This document shows, in pieces, positions 14,301-26,353 of a DNA stretch of 64,000 bases; positions within the stretch are counted from its first letter, which is position 1; each line of letters starts with the position of its first letter. The notes beneath the pieces are model-generated. The model saw only the letters and a program-made list of their open reading frames with translations. It searched no databases and had not been told where the DNA came from. Source of the stretch: Triops longicaudatus (lineage: Eukaryota; Arthropoda; Branchiopoda; Notostraca; Triopsidae). The stretch covers positions 62,001 to 126,000 of the forward strand of contig JAGQDJ010000019.1 in the NCBI GenBank assembly GCA_022885665.1. The letters run 5' to 3'. A program made the position numbers and the translations under genes.

Positions 14301-17300
14301 AGTAGCGATTGGAGGGTGAAGCCTAGGGACCAAGTTTCATTGTTCGAGACTTGGCACTGAACGGGCAGTGGTTTGACGATAGGAAGCTTGCTCGTGGGGG
14401 GCTATTCATTGTCACGCGATTCCAGCGCTTAAGTTGGTTCCGAGTGTGTTTTACTTTACAAGTGGTAAAAAGGGAAAAGTGCAAAAAAGTACTGAAGGTG
14501 CCATTCCGTCTTTGTTTTTACCTTTTGTTGAAGAGAAAAAGGAGCAGAAAACGCGTAGCCCCGTTAACCGAACGCAGTCGAAATCACTTCCCTTGTCCGT
14601 GGACTGAAAACAAGCTCCTCAGTTTCACTTATACTTCTCCATGTAGTCTTAACTCTTGTTACATCTGTCGTGTATTACTGGCTTTAAGTTAGCTTTACGG
14701 TGCTCTTTACGAAGAAATTGTTCCGGGGACGCCAAAAGGAAACAAATTTTTAAATTAGTAACTGTTCACGTAACAATGAATGACCTTGTCAGTGAGGCAG
14801 TTTCTTCTTCATTGTACGTTACCTTGTCCATATCTTAAGACTAATATCCTGTAGAGGAGAATGGAGCGTGGAGAGGAACAAGAGTAAGGGGGAAGTGGAG
14901 GGGTCATGTAAAGCGGACACTAATCGTTTGCTATATTCCTTTTGTAGGCAAGCGGGGGTGGCAACACTCCGGCCAATCCATCGACGGCAGCGCTTGGATT
15001 CGTTGTCCGTTCTTGACCGACTGTTGCGTGCCGGTGCCCTCCGACCTGAGGATTATGCTGTGTTGGTACGGATGGAGATGGCTGTAACCAGCAAGCGACC
15101 GCTCAATTCCACTCCCAACCCCGCTGCCAGCCTGGACAATCGATTACGACCGGATTCAATGCCATTCCGAGATCGCGAGCGTGATCGTGAACGTGAAGCC
15201 CGTACTTTACTGCCCCCGCCTGCTCCTTCCCATCCTAATAGTACCAACAATCGAAGCCATGTGAATAGTACTACCAATGCTTCGCCTTTTCGTCCTTATA
15301 TTACTTCCGATGAACGACGCTATACCGTGGCCCGATCATCGGACCCTTACTTGCGATCCAGTGTGCCTCATAACCTCGGAACAAACGCCCCGGTGCCCCA
15401 ACCCACCACCGCCCTCAGCAGCTCCAGTAGCTCCTCGTCGGAATACACGTATGCACCCTTGAAAAGCCTCAGCTCCCAAAGCAGCACGGATTACAGCCCT
15501 CTCACGGGCCATTACAGCCACCACCGTGTCAGCCTGGGAGGGGGAGGAGCGAGCAATTCGCATTCAGGGAGCCAGCAGTCCTCCCAAGCTTTTAGTGCCG
15601 CAGCCATGGGTGGCAGTAGTAACGCATACCATTCAAATACTGGAGCTGTGAATTTGTGTTATCTGGGGGCAGCATCAGCGACCGGTGCCTCAGCCTTAAC
15701 GCCTTGTCAATTGTGCGGATCGCCGACGTGCGCCTCCCAGCAAGGATTAATGTGTGGCGTCTGTGGTGGCGGACCTCATCATAGAACGGATGTGCATTTC
15801 TATAACCCAGCTTTGTCATCGCATCATGGCCAGCAGCCGGGTTCTAACATGTTGGGCTCCGTCAGCGGACCCGCCAGTATGGGTGGGTTGAGTATTGGCG
15901 GGGCTAGTACCAGCAACAGCAGTAGATCCACGCCAGGAACAGCAGGAGGGGGAGCCAATAAGAGTGAAGACAACGGCTACCGTATGGCTACGCGCGTAAC
16001 GCCTTTGGAATCCAGCCCCCGCACGGTGAACAGGTAATTCCTAGTCTGAATGCAGTTACCCCGTTCGGATGGGTTTTTAGCTTTTCTCCCCCAAGTTTTT
16101 ACTCTTCCGGGGGGAGTTTCTATGCTGGAAATTGGTCTCGGAGTTTTTGAATTTGCGAGGTAGCATACGTCATTCGTTCCAGCTTACTACGTGAGAAGAA
16201 GTTAAGAAGAGCGAAAAGAACCTCGAGCCGCAGGCAAACAAGACTATTCTTTATGATCAAAGCGCCGTTTGTTTGCCAAAAGTCGGGAAAGACATAAAGC
16301 TAGCGAACCGGCAATCACTTTTAGTTCTTATTGTGGGTGACGATGTAACAAGAGGCTATTACGGATGAACGACTGCGAGATTAAGAGGGAAAAAAATCAC
16401 GTGTGCGCATTTCCAGACGCAACATTACTTTTACTAGCCTACTTTCCCAGTAGAAATCTCGTTTCATCTTTCCTTTATTTGCTGTTTGGACAACGATGGC
16501 CTGAATTTCAACAATAGTTGAATTCCCTCGGAGAGTTTCCTTCTACTACTCTGGAAAGAAATACGGTAATAGGGTTGTATTCTCCCCAACTTTCTTTTGC
16601 CTTACTAGAATTGCCTGTTTTGCAGACATGTGCTCGGAATGACTTATAACCGGGTTGTGAAATCGCAAGAGTGGTTGTGAAAACAAGCACACTCTACCTC
16701 CGAGCAATAAGACAGATAACGCGAACTCCTTGCCTCCCAACGCAAGGTAGCTTGGAATGTAATTCTTGGATACCTGTTATAGACTACGCTCAGAAGTTCT
16801 TGGGACAGTTCATAAGCAAAGCTGCACTCGATCTGTCCCTTTTTTTTATTAAGCGCAGTCGCAGTAGGTGTGTGCGTCCTCAATTTTCTCATTATATACT
16901 AGAGATCATTGTTGCTTTGCATTTTTCGGAAATTAAGTTTACGCAATTAGTACTGAAATGTACTTTTTCAGATTTGCACGGATACTTGAACAGGGGACTA
17001 AAGACACGAAAAGTGTGGAGAGAGTGGGGCATGTAAAGCTTAGTAAAGTCTGTTTTCGAGTAGTTCGATGTTTTTAGGAAACGAACACTTTAAAATGTTT
17101 TCCACATTTAAGAATGAACACCACCTCCTTAAGATCTCTATTCCTCTCGTTCTGAGCTTTGTTATTTTTTTACGTGTGGGCGGATTTTTCACCATGCACC
17201 CAAGCTATTTCACGAAGCAAATTAGCTTCTCTGAAAATCCTCAGCTGGTTGACAAGGACCATATACTTCGCTTTACTGTATCAAAAACTTCGTGCACTAA

Positions 17301-20300
17301 GCCACGAAACGGTTGATTACGTTGAAGAAGAAAGTTTTCCTTTGCAACTAAAAAAAAAGTTTTTGCGTCGTAAGTTGGAGGTTATATCAAAACTTTGCGT
17401 TCTCTAGTCATTTCAAATTGGAGTGAAAGTACCAAATCAGTATAAAATATTATGGCATGTACCCTACAGCCTACCCAGTGTTGTAACGTACACTATGAAT
17501 CCTCGTGCGCAACACTTCATGAAAAACTTAGTCGCATTCGCGAGACACCAACGCGTAGTCGAAAGAATTGAATTAATAGCGCTATTAGTATGTGTATTGC
17601 CATATGTGATGTTTTTTTAGCGCGCAGTGTCAATAAAAAAAGAGGAGGAAGAAACACAGTTGAAGTGTAAATATAATTCTGTCAACTTCAGTTATGGAAA
17701 TATCAGATTATGGTCAGCACCTGGGACGAACACGGTGAAGGCAGAAGGAGGCGGGAACTGCTCCGGTATTCCCAAGATATGTAATATTGGAATGGACATC
17801 AACTAACCCCTCCCGTTTTAAATATGCAGTATATCGTAAAAATAACGTGTACCACCCTACCATCCCACTCCACCCACACATTTAAAATGCAGTAGACTCC
17901 CTCTTATCCGTACACGGTTTAACCGCACACCCTTATGTAAAAAAAGTTTAGTATTATTTTTTTAAAAAAGTGGTGAGAATTTTCAGTAAAATTGTACTTA
18001 ACTTTTCCAAAAAGAACGAACATTAAGTTATTCCTTTTAAATTTGTTAAAGACCTAGTTATGTATTATAGCCACTATTGCTGACGAATATAATTTGAAGA
18101 AAGATGTTTCTCTGCATTGTGTGATTTTGTATGTAAGTATAGTGCAACTCAGGGTTGTCTCCAATAGAATTTATTACTTATCTAACAATGGTCAGATTGC
18201 GACTAACACGTACATTCGGGGCGCACGTATTTATAGGGGAATATGGCAAATGGACACTGGGGTTAAATACGTATGAAACAAAGGTGAATGCATGACAGCT
18301 GTTCTGGGAAACTAGGGAAGAAATGCAAGAGGGCAACATAGAGAAAGGTTGGTGAAGGTAGGGCAGGTTAAACAAGGACAAGAAATTTCCGTTAATTGCA
18401 TATTCCTTTTCGAATTAACCAAATTTTCGATAAATCAGTGTAGGGCCCATTCTCGGAACTAATGGATATTAGGGAGTCCTCAGCATGTAGGCTATGTATG
18501 TAGTCATACCGTGTATCACGACACACCTGTGGCAGCTCGTTTTGCTTGATTTTTAATAGTAATCAATGAAAGTATGAAACTTGTCATGGTCTAGCACAGA
18601 GGCGGCATTGGGGAGTGCCAAGGGTGCGCTTGCACCACGAGGCCGAAAGATTTGCTATATAAGCAGTGGTGTTTTCAGAAAAGATGTTCAGGTTTGTGCC
18701 CCCTTGAAAAAAAATATATGGACTTCACCCATTAGTCGTGCACTTAAATGCCGATACTGGTCTAGTACGTAACCGAATAGAAAAAGAAGAATGCTAAATA
18801 ACAACCATTGTAAAGCTAACGAAAAGTTTACCTTGGAGGAACGAATCTATAACCGGCCTTCGCTTACTTTTTTCGAAATACATAAATAAATATTAAACAT
18901 TGTGACCAAGTGAGGATATTAAGCTTTCAATACTTCCGAGTACTCAGGCCTACATGGTGTCAGTAGATGGCAAAACTTAGTCAAGCCTTTCAAACTTGGC
19001 ATTTATTCGACTGAAATCGATTAAAATTTAATTAAATTCTGATTTAAACTTTTTCGTCGTGAAATTAAAATTAAATGAATTGGTTGGAATAGCTTAAGTG
19101 AAGGCCATGGGCTTGAAAAAGTACTGCGCTAAAAGAGTTTTACATCTTTTTGCAACTTCAGGTATTAAGAAATTTGAAGACGAAAATACGTCGGGAATTC
19201 GACGTTCGTTTGTCATTTTTAGGCGGCAGAAATGTTTAGTGTGTCTATCGATATTCAGAGTGGCTGTTTTGCAGTAACAATAAACACAATCCTTAAAGTA
19301 ATCATTGGAGAGAATATTTTGACTTAATTTTGTATTGACTGCGACCACGAAAGCTTGAACTTCAATTGTATTGAAAATGGTATTGTCATATTGGTTTGGA
19401 TGACTTGGAAGTTTAAACGTAAAGTTGTTTTTGATTTGCCCTTTTCACGAAGCAGTCGTAAGAATTGACACGAATTTTCCGTATGAATCTTCTTGAAATT
19501 TATCTAAATCTGTTCGCTGTATTCAAAATTCTCATAGAAAACAAATCTGGCAACAGCGTAGGACAATGTTGTTGTTTTGATTTACAACGTCACATGTGTA
19601 ATTCTCATCTGGTAAATATTGCGCATCCCTAGATATTATCCACATTCTTATCTTAGAACGTCAGAGTAAATATGAGTCATTGCGATTAAATCTTGTTCTT
19701 TACCTTGCTCAGTAAGAATATAATTACTTCTGTTATTCCCACTCCGTAGCTGTGTAAAGGTGTTCAAAGTGCGTAAGTTGCAAAGGGAGACGAAACCCAA
19801 AACACAACGGTGATGGGAACTATTCCTGAGAAGTATGGATTAAACTTGCTATTTAAAACGGAGCTAAAAATTCTTTTAATGGTCCTGTGTAAGTTCTACG
19901 AAGCGAATAATTCACTAGTCTTGCAAATTTTATTTTAGACTTATTCTTTCATATCCAAAGAGCAATGTTGTGAAACAAGCGCACGTGTGAACCGTGAAAC
20001 TGAACTAAGAAACTTTCCTGGTGTCGCTTTTCCATTTCCTGTTTCATTACAACCTCTTTATTCCTCTTTTCCAGATTTAAGTTGTTGGATGCTGGCGTGT
20101 CAGGGTCATCCGCATCGGCAATGTCTGCCAACTCGACCGCTTCATCTTCCAGAACGGCTGCTGCGAGCAATTCGAACCTGACGGCTACAACCAGTGGGGG
20201 CGGAGGTTCTCCTGGCCGTGTCCAAGACGTACAGCGCTCGCTCTCAGGCCCCGCCTTACGCAGCAATGGTTCACATTCGTCAAGACCCGCTAGACTTACG

Positions 20301-23300
20301 GCTTCACAACCGGAAGCAAGATCCGCCCTAGGGCGACAACTTTCTCGGACCGAAGCTATCAAAGAGTACTGTCATTCTTTTTATTATACCAAGACAACAT
20401 AACTTTATATCCGTATATTTCGTACATGGCGCTTTCTAGTCGAAAAGTAAATGCCATGCTTTAACACATTTGAAGTTTTTATGACCAGATTTGAAGTCTA
20501 GCATGGCATATACAATAAGTTGAACTGGTTTATTCCTTTTAGGTACTTGAAAAAGCGGACAGCTATCTTCTTCGGAGTCGACGAGGATTCGGAAAGAGAC
20601 TTGCAAGAGCGTTGGCTTGACCGCCGCAAAAGAATGGCGTTAAGGCGTTATGGGCAGCTAAAAGAAGAGGAAGATGAGCCCGGAACCGCAGCGGCGATGG
20701 CTCATAATTTGAGTGGACATGATACGCTCGATGCTGGGAGCCTGGACTTGCCTAGCAAACTGTCCGCCACGCCTTTTGCTCCTCTTGAAAGAGAATCCGT
20801 CGCCAAACTAACCTGGGACGGTTTATCCTACGTTGGATCGGTAAAGTCAATGGACGAAAATATGAGGTAAAGCAACTGGAGTTTCTGTACTATACGACCT
20901 TTCGTAGGTAATCTCTCGGTGGAGAAAAGATGGAGTTGGAAGTCGAGCTGCCGAGACCGGCATCCCGCTCTCAAGAAACAGTTTAGCGTTGCCTTCCTTG
21001 GCTGCAGAGTCCACCTACCATGAAGAACCCAGTGGAGCGGCCATAAACCCGGAGGGTTCGCTTTTGGCCAAGCCTTTAGAAGAAGAGGTAAATATAAAGA
21101 TTCTACTTGGCCAACGCGCTTTTTTAAGTTTTTTGGAAGACAGAGCCGTCGTGAAATACCATTTTTCCCCCTGTGTTTTCTAGCTCTTTTTTGACGAGGC
21201 TGGAGGAGAAGATAAAGTAGATAATCGATCCCACGATTCTCGGACGCAACGAGGTCCTCCCTACCAGAGCAGGTAAGTTTTGTGGGCTGCTCAAGTGTAA
21301 ATTGGACTTCAGAAGTTGGGATGGACATCTTTATTATCGTTGTGTGTTACAGACCTGGGCGATCAAAAAGAGCTGCTAGTCATGTATACTTAGAAACGCG
21401 TGGATCAGGCGTATTTTCTAATGCGGTGGATTCCGGAAGACCTGTCGAGGCCATCAGTCGGCGAGATTACGGCATGAACTTAGTTAGAAGACTTATCCAG
21501 TAAGTTTCTGTTCAGTACGCAAGAACGAAATTCAAGACACAGACCGAAGATGCTGGACGATAAATAACGTTCCATTAAGAGCACACACAAAAACTCGAGA
21601 CAGGCGACATGCAATTCCACGTGGCCCTTGTACCGGGTTTTTGTGGACAATATCGGTGCTAGGTCGGTCCATGTGTTCGGTTTCGTTATTTTCTGTCTTG
21701 TCTTTCTTTGTGTTGCTTTTTACACTATGCTGACAAAATTGCAATTCTAAAGAGGGTCATTTCGACGCTCGTTGGGAGAGGCAAAAAACGTAAAAAGGCA
21801 ACCAAACGTCTTTGAAGACCATCGACCATATTTTACATACTGGGCCACTACAGTTCAAGTTCTTATCATGATTGTCGCGTTGACATGTTACGGATTTGGG
21901 TCCGTGGGGATTGGTTTGACGCGGAAATCCGGATTGGTAAGCGCGATTTGGGAGAAATTCCTATGCTGCTCGTGTTCTAGTTGAAACATATCCCTTTACT
22001 ATGTCTGACAAATTAGGTGTTGGTTACGAGTTTGTCACTCCAGCAAGTTGACTACTTCGAACCTTCCAACTTCTGGATTGGACCGAGACCCGTAAGCATT
22101 GATCTGTTTTTCAACAGTGGAAGCTTTTTTACAAAGCATTGGTTATCGAATTTTTTTTTCCATCTAGGCGGATTTAATACACATGGGCGCCAAATACGCA
22201 CCGTGTATGAGAAGAGACGAACGGATCTATGCGGATATAGAAAGTATAAGAGCCAAGGAAAGAAATACGGCTTGTTGCATAAGAAATGATAATTCGGGTT
22301 GTGTACAAGCGTCTCGACAAGAATGCTCGGTGAGTGGCAGTCCCCGTTTTTCTTGCTTTTTTCACACAGATTGGCTAATCTCACGGTGACACAAGAGCAG
22401 TATTGTATGGTCTCTACACATAGTGATCCAGGGTGCTTGTTGATTTACAGTACAATAAGCCCTCAACTTAGGCGATATGTGCTTTCTGAATTTTCTTTCT
22501 TTATCTAACATTAATTTGAAAACAATTCATTCAGAAATGTTGAGTATTACTGAAATCGGTGGTATAGGTTCCAGTTCCCATTTCGTGCTGTGACTGTAGA
22601 AACGTTAATCATATTAGGAAATAGGAAAATTATAGTGATACTCAGGTAGCTTCAACGTCCTTATAGTTTCGCTTTAAATGTGACGATGAAGTTTAATTAT
22701 GAAGATAGAACGTATTTCCCACATGTATCTGTTGAAATCGCCTGAGTTGAGTGCCTACTGTACTTTAGTCTTTCCAAAAAGAAGAATATTGAACATTGAA
22801 ACTGAAATTATTTGAATATTGACTATGCTAATTTTATCATATGCGGAACTTGAGTGCTCAGTTGGAAAGCTTGAGTTGTCCGTTCATTTTACTAGCTAGT
22901 CTCTCGGATTGTCTATATTAATGCATAGTCTGTGATTCCTCTGTCGCCTCACGCGTTGCGGGGACGGGCCGAGTCGGTAAGGGCACTTTATTGGCAACCC
23001 TATATTCCCAGTTTATTTCCGTGTTTTTCGTGAACATAAAAGGGAGCAATGTGTTCCTTGTACATCTCTTAAGTTCACTTCTCGTCTTTTCGTGTTTATA
23101 TGTTCGCTTGTATGAACTCATTTGCGTTACACTTTGACAAGTCGTTCTTATTTTATGAGCGCGACGTAAGGTCTGAAAGAGACTTTCGTCGATGTTTTTC
23201 CGTATGTCTTTATTTTTTATGCTTTTTCGTATGAATTAGTGGTTGTGTAGGAGGACAATGCTTGTGCCTTGGCTGAAAGCTTTTTTTCATTGGTGGCTGA

Positions 23301-24877
23301 GATACGTCATATGTAAGTGATGTATGATTTTGGCATTTTTTGCCCATTGTTGGATAATGGTTGTCGTTTCCTATGCTCGCCCGAGTGAATTTTTAGAGCG
23401 CTAATGCGGCAAATTCTATTCATTTTTTTTCTTTTTTTTTTTCTTTTTGTTGGGGTTTGTTTTTCTTTCTAGGATCTAACGTCGACTTGGAAAAAATGGA
23501 CGCCAGTTCAGGCGGGTCCTGGGGGACGCATATCAGGCTCCGTTTGTGGCCAAGATCCCAAGTAAAAAAAAAAAGGAAATATAAACCCAAACTAGTCTTG
23601 GATGCAGCAGTCATCTAAACGCATCATGTTGTGGTGTGTATTATCTCGGTAGCTTTTGCAAAGAACCGGCTTCTATTGCGCCTTATGAGTGGCCCGACGA
23701 TATAACCAAGTGGCCCAAATGTCGAAAACGGGTAGCAGGGGGAGTAGGCCAGGCAGCCGAGCACATGGTGTGCGAAGTTATTGGGCATCCGTGCTGCATA
23801 GGAATCCATGGGGAATGTCGGATTGCGACGCAAGAGTATTGCAACTTTGTCCGGGGCCATTTTCACGAAGAGGCATCGTTGTGCTCACAGGTCACTTTTT
23901 CTTGTTCATTAAAAGCTTGTCATAGCCACGTGGAGCTCGGCCCTAAGACATTTCGACTAATCTCGTTTTGCTTTCTCTGCGCTTGACGTGTGCAGGTATC
24001 GTGTATGAACAATGTGTGTGGCATGATCCCGTTCTACAACCCTGAAGTGCCGGACCAGTTTTATAGGTTGTGGACCTCGCTCTTTCTTCATGCTGGGTAA
24101 AATTTTAAAAAAAGAAAAATATATGATTAGATCTTTACGATGTGGACGCTACTAAACTGGTCTCGGTTTCTCAGGCTTGTACACTTGGCCATCACGGTCA
24201 TAGTTCAGATGGTCCTTATGCGAGACTTGGAGCGGTTACTTGGGCCTGTTCGTTTAGGAACTATATACATCTTTGCCGGAGTGACTGGAAATCTAGCGTC
24301 AGCGATCTTTGTTCCGTATCGAGCTGAGGTATTTATCTATATTGACGTCAGTTCTGTTGGGATTTCGGTGTTTCAAGAATCCTATTAGGCTTTGTTGATA
24401 CATGTCATATGTGTTATTCTTGTGTGTCTCTATCAGGTTGGTCCAGCCGGGTCGCAGTTTGGGTTGTTTGCCTGTCTGTGCGTGGAAGTGCTTCATTCAT
24501 GGCCGATGTTGAAGCAGCCTTGGTGGGCCTTGGGTAAACTTCTGCTTACCCTGGGCCTCCTGTTTCTCGTGGGACTGTTGCCGTGGGTTGACAATTTCGC
24601 TCACTTATTTGGCTTCTTATCTGGCGGTTTATTGTCGTACGCCCTTTTGCCCTTCGTCAGCTTTGGTGCGTACGATCGAAGGCGGAAACTCATCCTCATA
24701 GGCGTATGCCTACTCGGCTTTGTGATCATGTTCGTGGGACTCGTCATCTTGCTCTATGTCAAACCTTTGCAAGATCCTAATGTGCTGAGTGTGCTCTCGT
24801 ATTTCAACTGCATACCACTGACGCGGGACTTTTGTCCAGAACATAACATTCACTTGAACAAGCGTGAAGTGCTTTGA
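11361..24877 (+). CDS. iRhom: inactive rhomboid protein (iRhom / RHBDF / rho-5 type)
   Basis: ER polytopic pseudoprotease; family members control trafficking of ADAM17 and EGF-family ligands. Exons: 11361-12127, 14948-16033, 20075-20365, 20543-20840, 20908-21087, 21184-21272, 21353-21499, 21753-21936, 22017-22091, 22168-22329, 23473-23561, 23653-23890, 23996-24096, 24175-24328, 24437-24877. From the first in-frame ATG (11391) this gives about 1,423 residues, close to what I recall for insect rho-5. Residues 1-700 are low-complexity (Gln, Pro, Ser). Then come the YLKKRTAIFFGVDEDSE block, TM1 near residues 973-995, the cysteine-rich iRhom homology domain (for example HEWPDDITKW-like and CCIG blocks), and the rhomboid core with DQFYRLW, GVTGNLASA and WVDNFAH. 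The active-site GxSG is GPAG, so the serine is absent. The 5' end is uncertain: exon 1 follows an acceptor and no upstream exon was found. The 20840 donor could instead be 20866 with acceptor 20924. Confidence 0.95.
12128..14947 (+). other. iRhom intron 1
   Basis: This is a phase-2 intron between the two large low-complexity exons (AACAG/GTACCG to TTTGTAG). The stretch 12400-13400 is very AT-rich. I see no exon or element in it. Confidence 0.8.
17890..18440. mobile_element. possible degraded pogo/Tigger-type transposon relic
   Basis: The left end begins CAGTAGACTCCCTCTTATCC and then has GTACACGGTTTAACCGCAC. This layout resembles the TIRs I know from the pogo/Tigger group (CAGT, a TTATCCG core, then GGTTTAACCG). 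The reverse complement of the right edge, near 18405-18440, reads CACTGATTTATCG followed by GGTTAATTCG, which is a weak match to the left end. There is no clear TA duplication and no transposase frame. Confidence 0.3.
18597..18759. mobile_element. short hAT-like MITE inside iRhom intron 2
   Basis: The left end is CAGAGGCGGCATT and the reverse complement of the right end is CAGTATCGGCATT (10 of 13 match). The element is flanked by GTCTAGCA (18589-18596) and GTCTAGTA (18760-18767), a 7-of-8 target-site duplication of the length typical of hAT elements. It is 163 bp and noncoding, so it would need transposase in trans. Confidence 0.55.
22330..23472 (+). other. iRhom intron 10
   Basis: This intron splits the cysteine-rich iRhom homology domain (TGCTCG/GTGAGT to TTTCTAG) and is phase 0. 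It is longer than the neighbouring 65-260-nt introns. Nothing recognisable was seen inside. Confidence 0.8.
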
Positions 24878-25979
24878 TGTCTCCTATGTGCCCTCCCTCT
24901 CCTTTCCTCCTCCTCCCTTCTCCATCTTGTCCTCCTCCGTGAAAGACAGCGCCAAAATTTGAAGGAAAATCTTATGGAAGAGGAAATTGACATGCAGCAA
25001 TGTTTTTGACTATTTGAATCGCGTTGTGAGATGGCTAAGGGTATTTTTCCATTCGTTTTCAACTTTTGAGTTGACTCCTTCTGTTCTTTCCTCTTGTGCA
25101 TCCAAAGAGAAGTAGGTGTAAGTGTCAATTGTGCAAGATCTGTATGACCAACGTTCCACGCCCTCTTTGACAGGACTCGCCTGCCCGAAACATTTTTCCT
25201 TGAGTTAGTAATTCCCAAACCAGCAAGCTCATGTAAAATTTCCCCTAACGATTGATTTAAGTATTTAGGTTTCTGCCGTTTGAAATCCTAGTCCTAATGA
25301 GTTTCGATGCCGAAATTTCTTTTTTTTTCGATTAAGAAATTTCATTTACATGGGAAACAAAAGAAAAAAAATTATACTGAATGTGGAGGGCCTTAGCTTC
25401 CACATTTCAAGACCTTCCTTTGCTAACCCTTACTATGAAGCTTCCTGTCCGAACACGTCTGTTGGAAACAGAGCGATCGCGCTATTACTCCCTTGGCTGA
25501 TTTGTTGCACCGAACTAGCGACGAATCACGTGATCACTAAAAACAAATTCAATTTAGTGGTTTCTTGTTTGTTGTTGGATTTGGCAGAAATCCTTGTTGT
25601 TGGTTTTTCTCAGCAGGCCCATATTTGGTTTGTTTTACATTTCGTCAGGCATTCCGTAGAGAACCCACGGCTAACTTTAGTTTCGCCCCTCTCCCGACAA
25701 CGAAGTGGGGTTCTTTGCAAATGGCAATCGAATGACAAAAGTTTTGTACGCAAGTGGATCGTGAGAGGTCGCAAATCGACTTGACCATTCCATTTTTCCC
25801 ATCGTCATACTTTGGTGACATTTTCTTGTAAAGCGCCAAATACACTTCATAACTAAGTGTACGGTACATCTGAACAAATGTGCGAAATCATATAAAGTTT
25901 TTGCTTTAAATCGACGTAGGCTACGTGTCAATTTTTAAATGGCATGTATCGAGCAAGTTTGTGACAAAAAAATACAGTT
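24878..25979. other. convergent intergenic region, iRhom 3' end to SmF 3' end
   Basis: It holds the 3' UTRs of two convergent genes. I found no convincing AATAAA next to either stop codon and no further gene. The open frame at 25350-25784 has no recognisable motif. Confidence 0.6.
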
Positions 25980-26353
25980 TTACTCTCGCATTTCACCCTC
26001 TTCGTCATCCTCTTCTACCCCTCGAATGTATAAAACGTTGTTACATCTGATGAGAACTTCTCCCAAATTTCCGGTGCACGCGCCATCGATATATTCTTCC
26101 GTGTTTGCCAGCTATTGACAGATTTTATATAGCAAGTCTTGAGTAACACACAAACAAAGTTACCTGAAGGTTCATGTAGCCATCAACTGAAACCAGGTAT
26201 CCTTTATACTCATGTCCCCACTTCAGTTTGACAAGAATTGCTTTGCCGGTTAAACCATTAAGGAATGGTTTGGGATTAATGGGCATACCACTCTACATGA
26301 AAGTACGGTTTAATTAATTACCTACATTCTATATTTGAAACACTTACAGTCAT
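25980..26353 (-). CDS. SNRPF: small nuclear ribonucleoprotein F (SmF)
   Basis: One of the seven Sm-ring proteins of the spliceosomal snRNPs U1, U2, U4 and U5; it binds the U-rich Sm site. Exons on the minus strand: 26353-26348 (ATGACT), 26292-26164, 26111-25980. The product is 88 residues (human SmF is 86). Sm motif 1 includes LTGKAILVKLKWGHEYKGYL and VSVDGYMNLQ; Sm motif 2 includes LGEVLIRCNNVLYIRG, followed by an acidic tail ending EGEMRE. Identity to the vertebrate protein is very high by eye. The introns are 55 and 52 nt, both phase 0, with canonical GTAAGT and GTAAC donors. No single exon is long enough to stand out as an ORF. The two-codon first exon rests on its splice site and phase only; the rest is secure. 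Confidence 0.95.

Larger units (their letters stand above)
16034..20074 (+). other. iRhom intron 2
   Basis: This is a 4-kb phase-2 intron. It carries a short hAT-like MITE (18597-18759) and a possible Tigger-like relic (17890-18440). Open frames inside it show no recognisable protein. Confidence 0.8.

Noticed and set aside
20828..21328. 166-codon minus-strand frame
   Set aside because: It is antisense to iRhom exons 5-6, which match the family in the plus direction.
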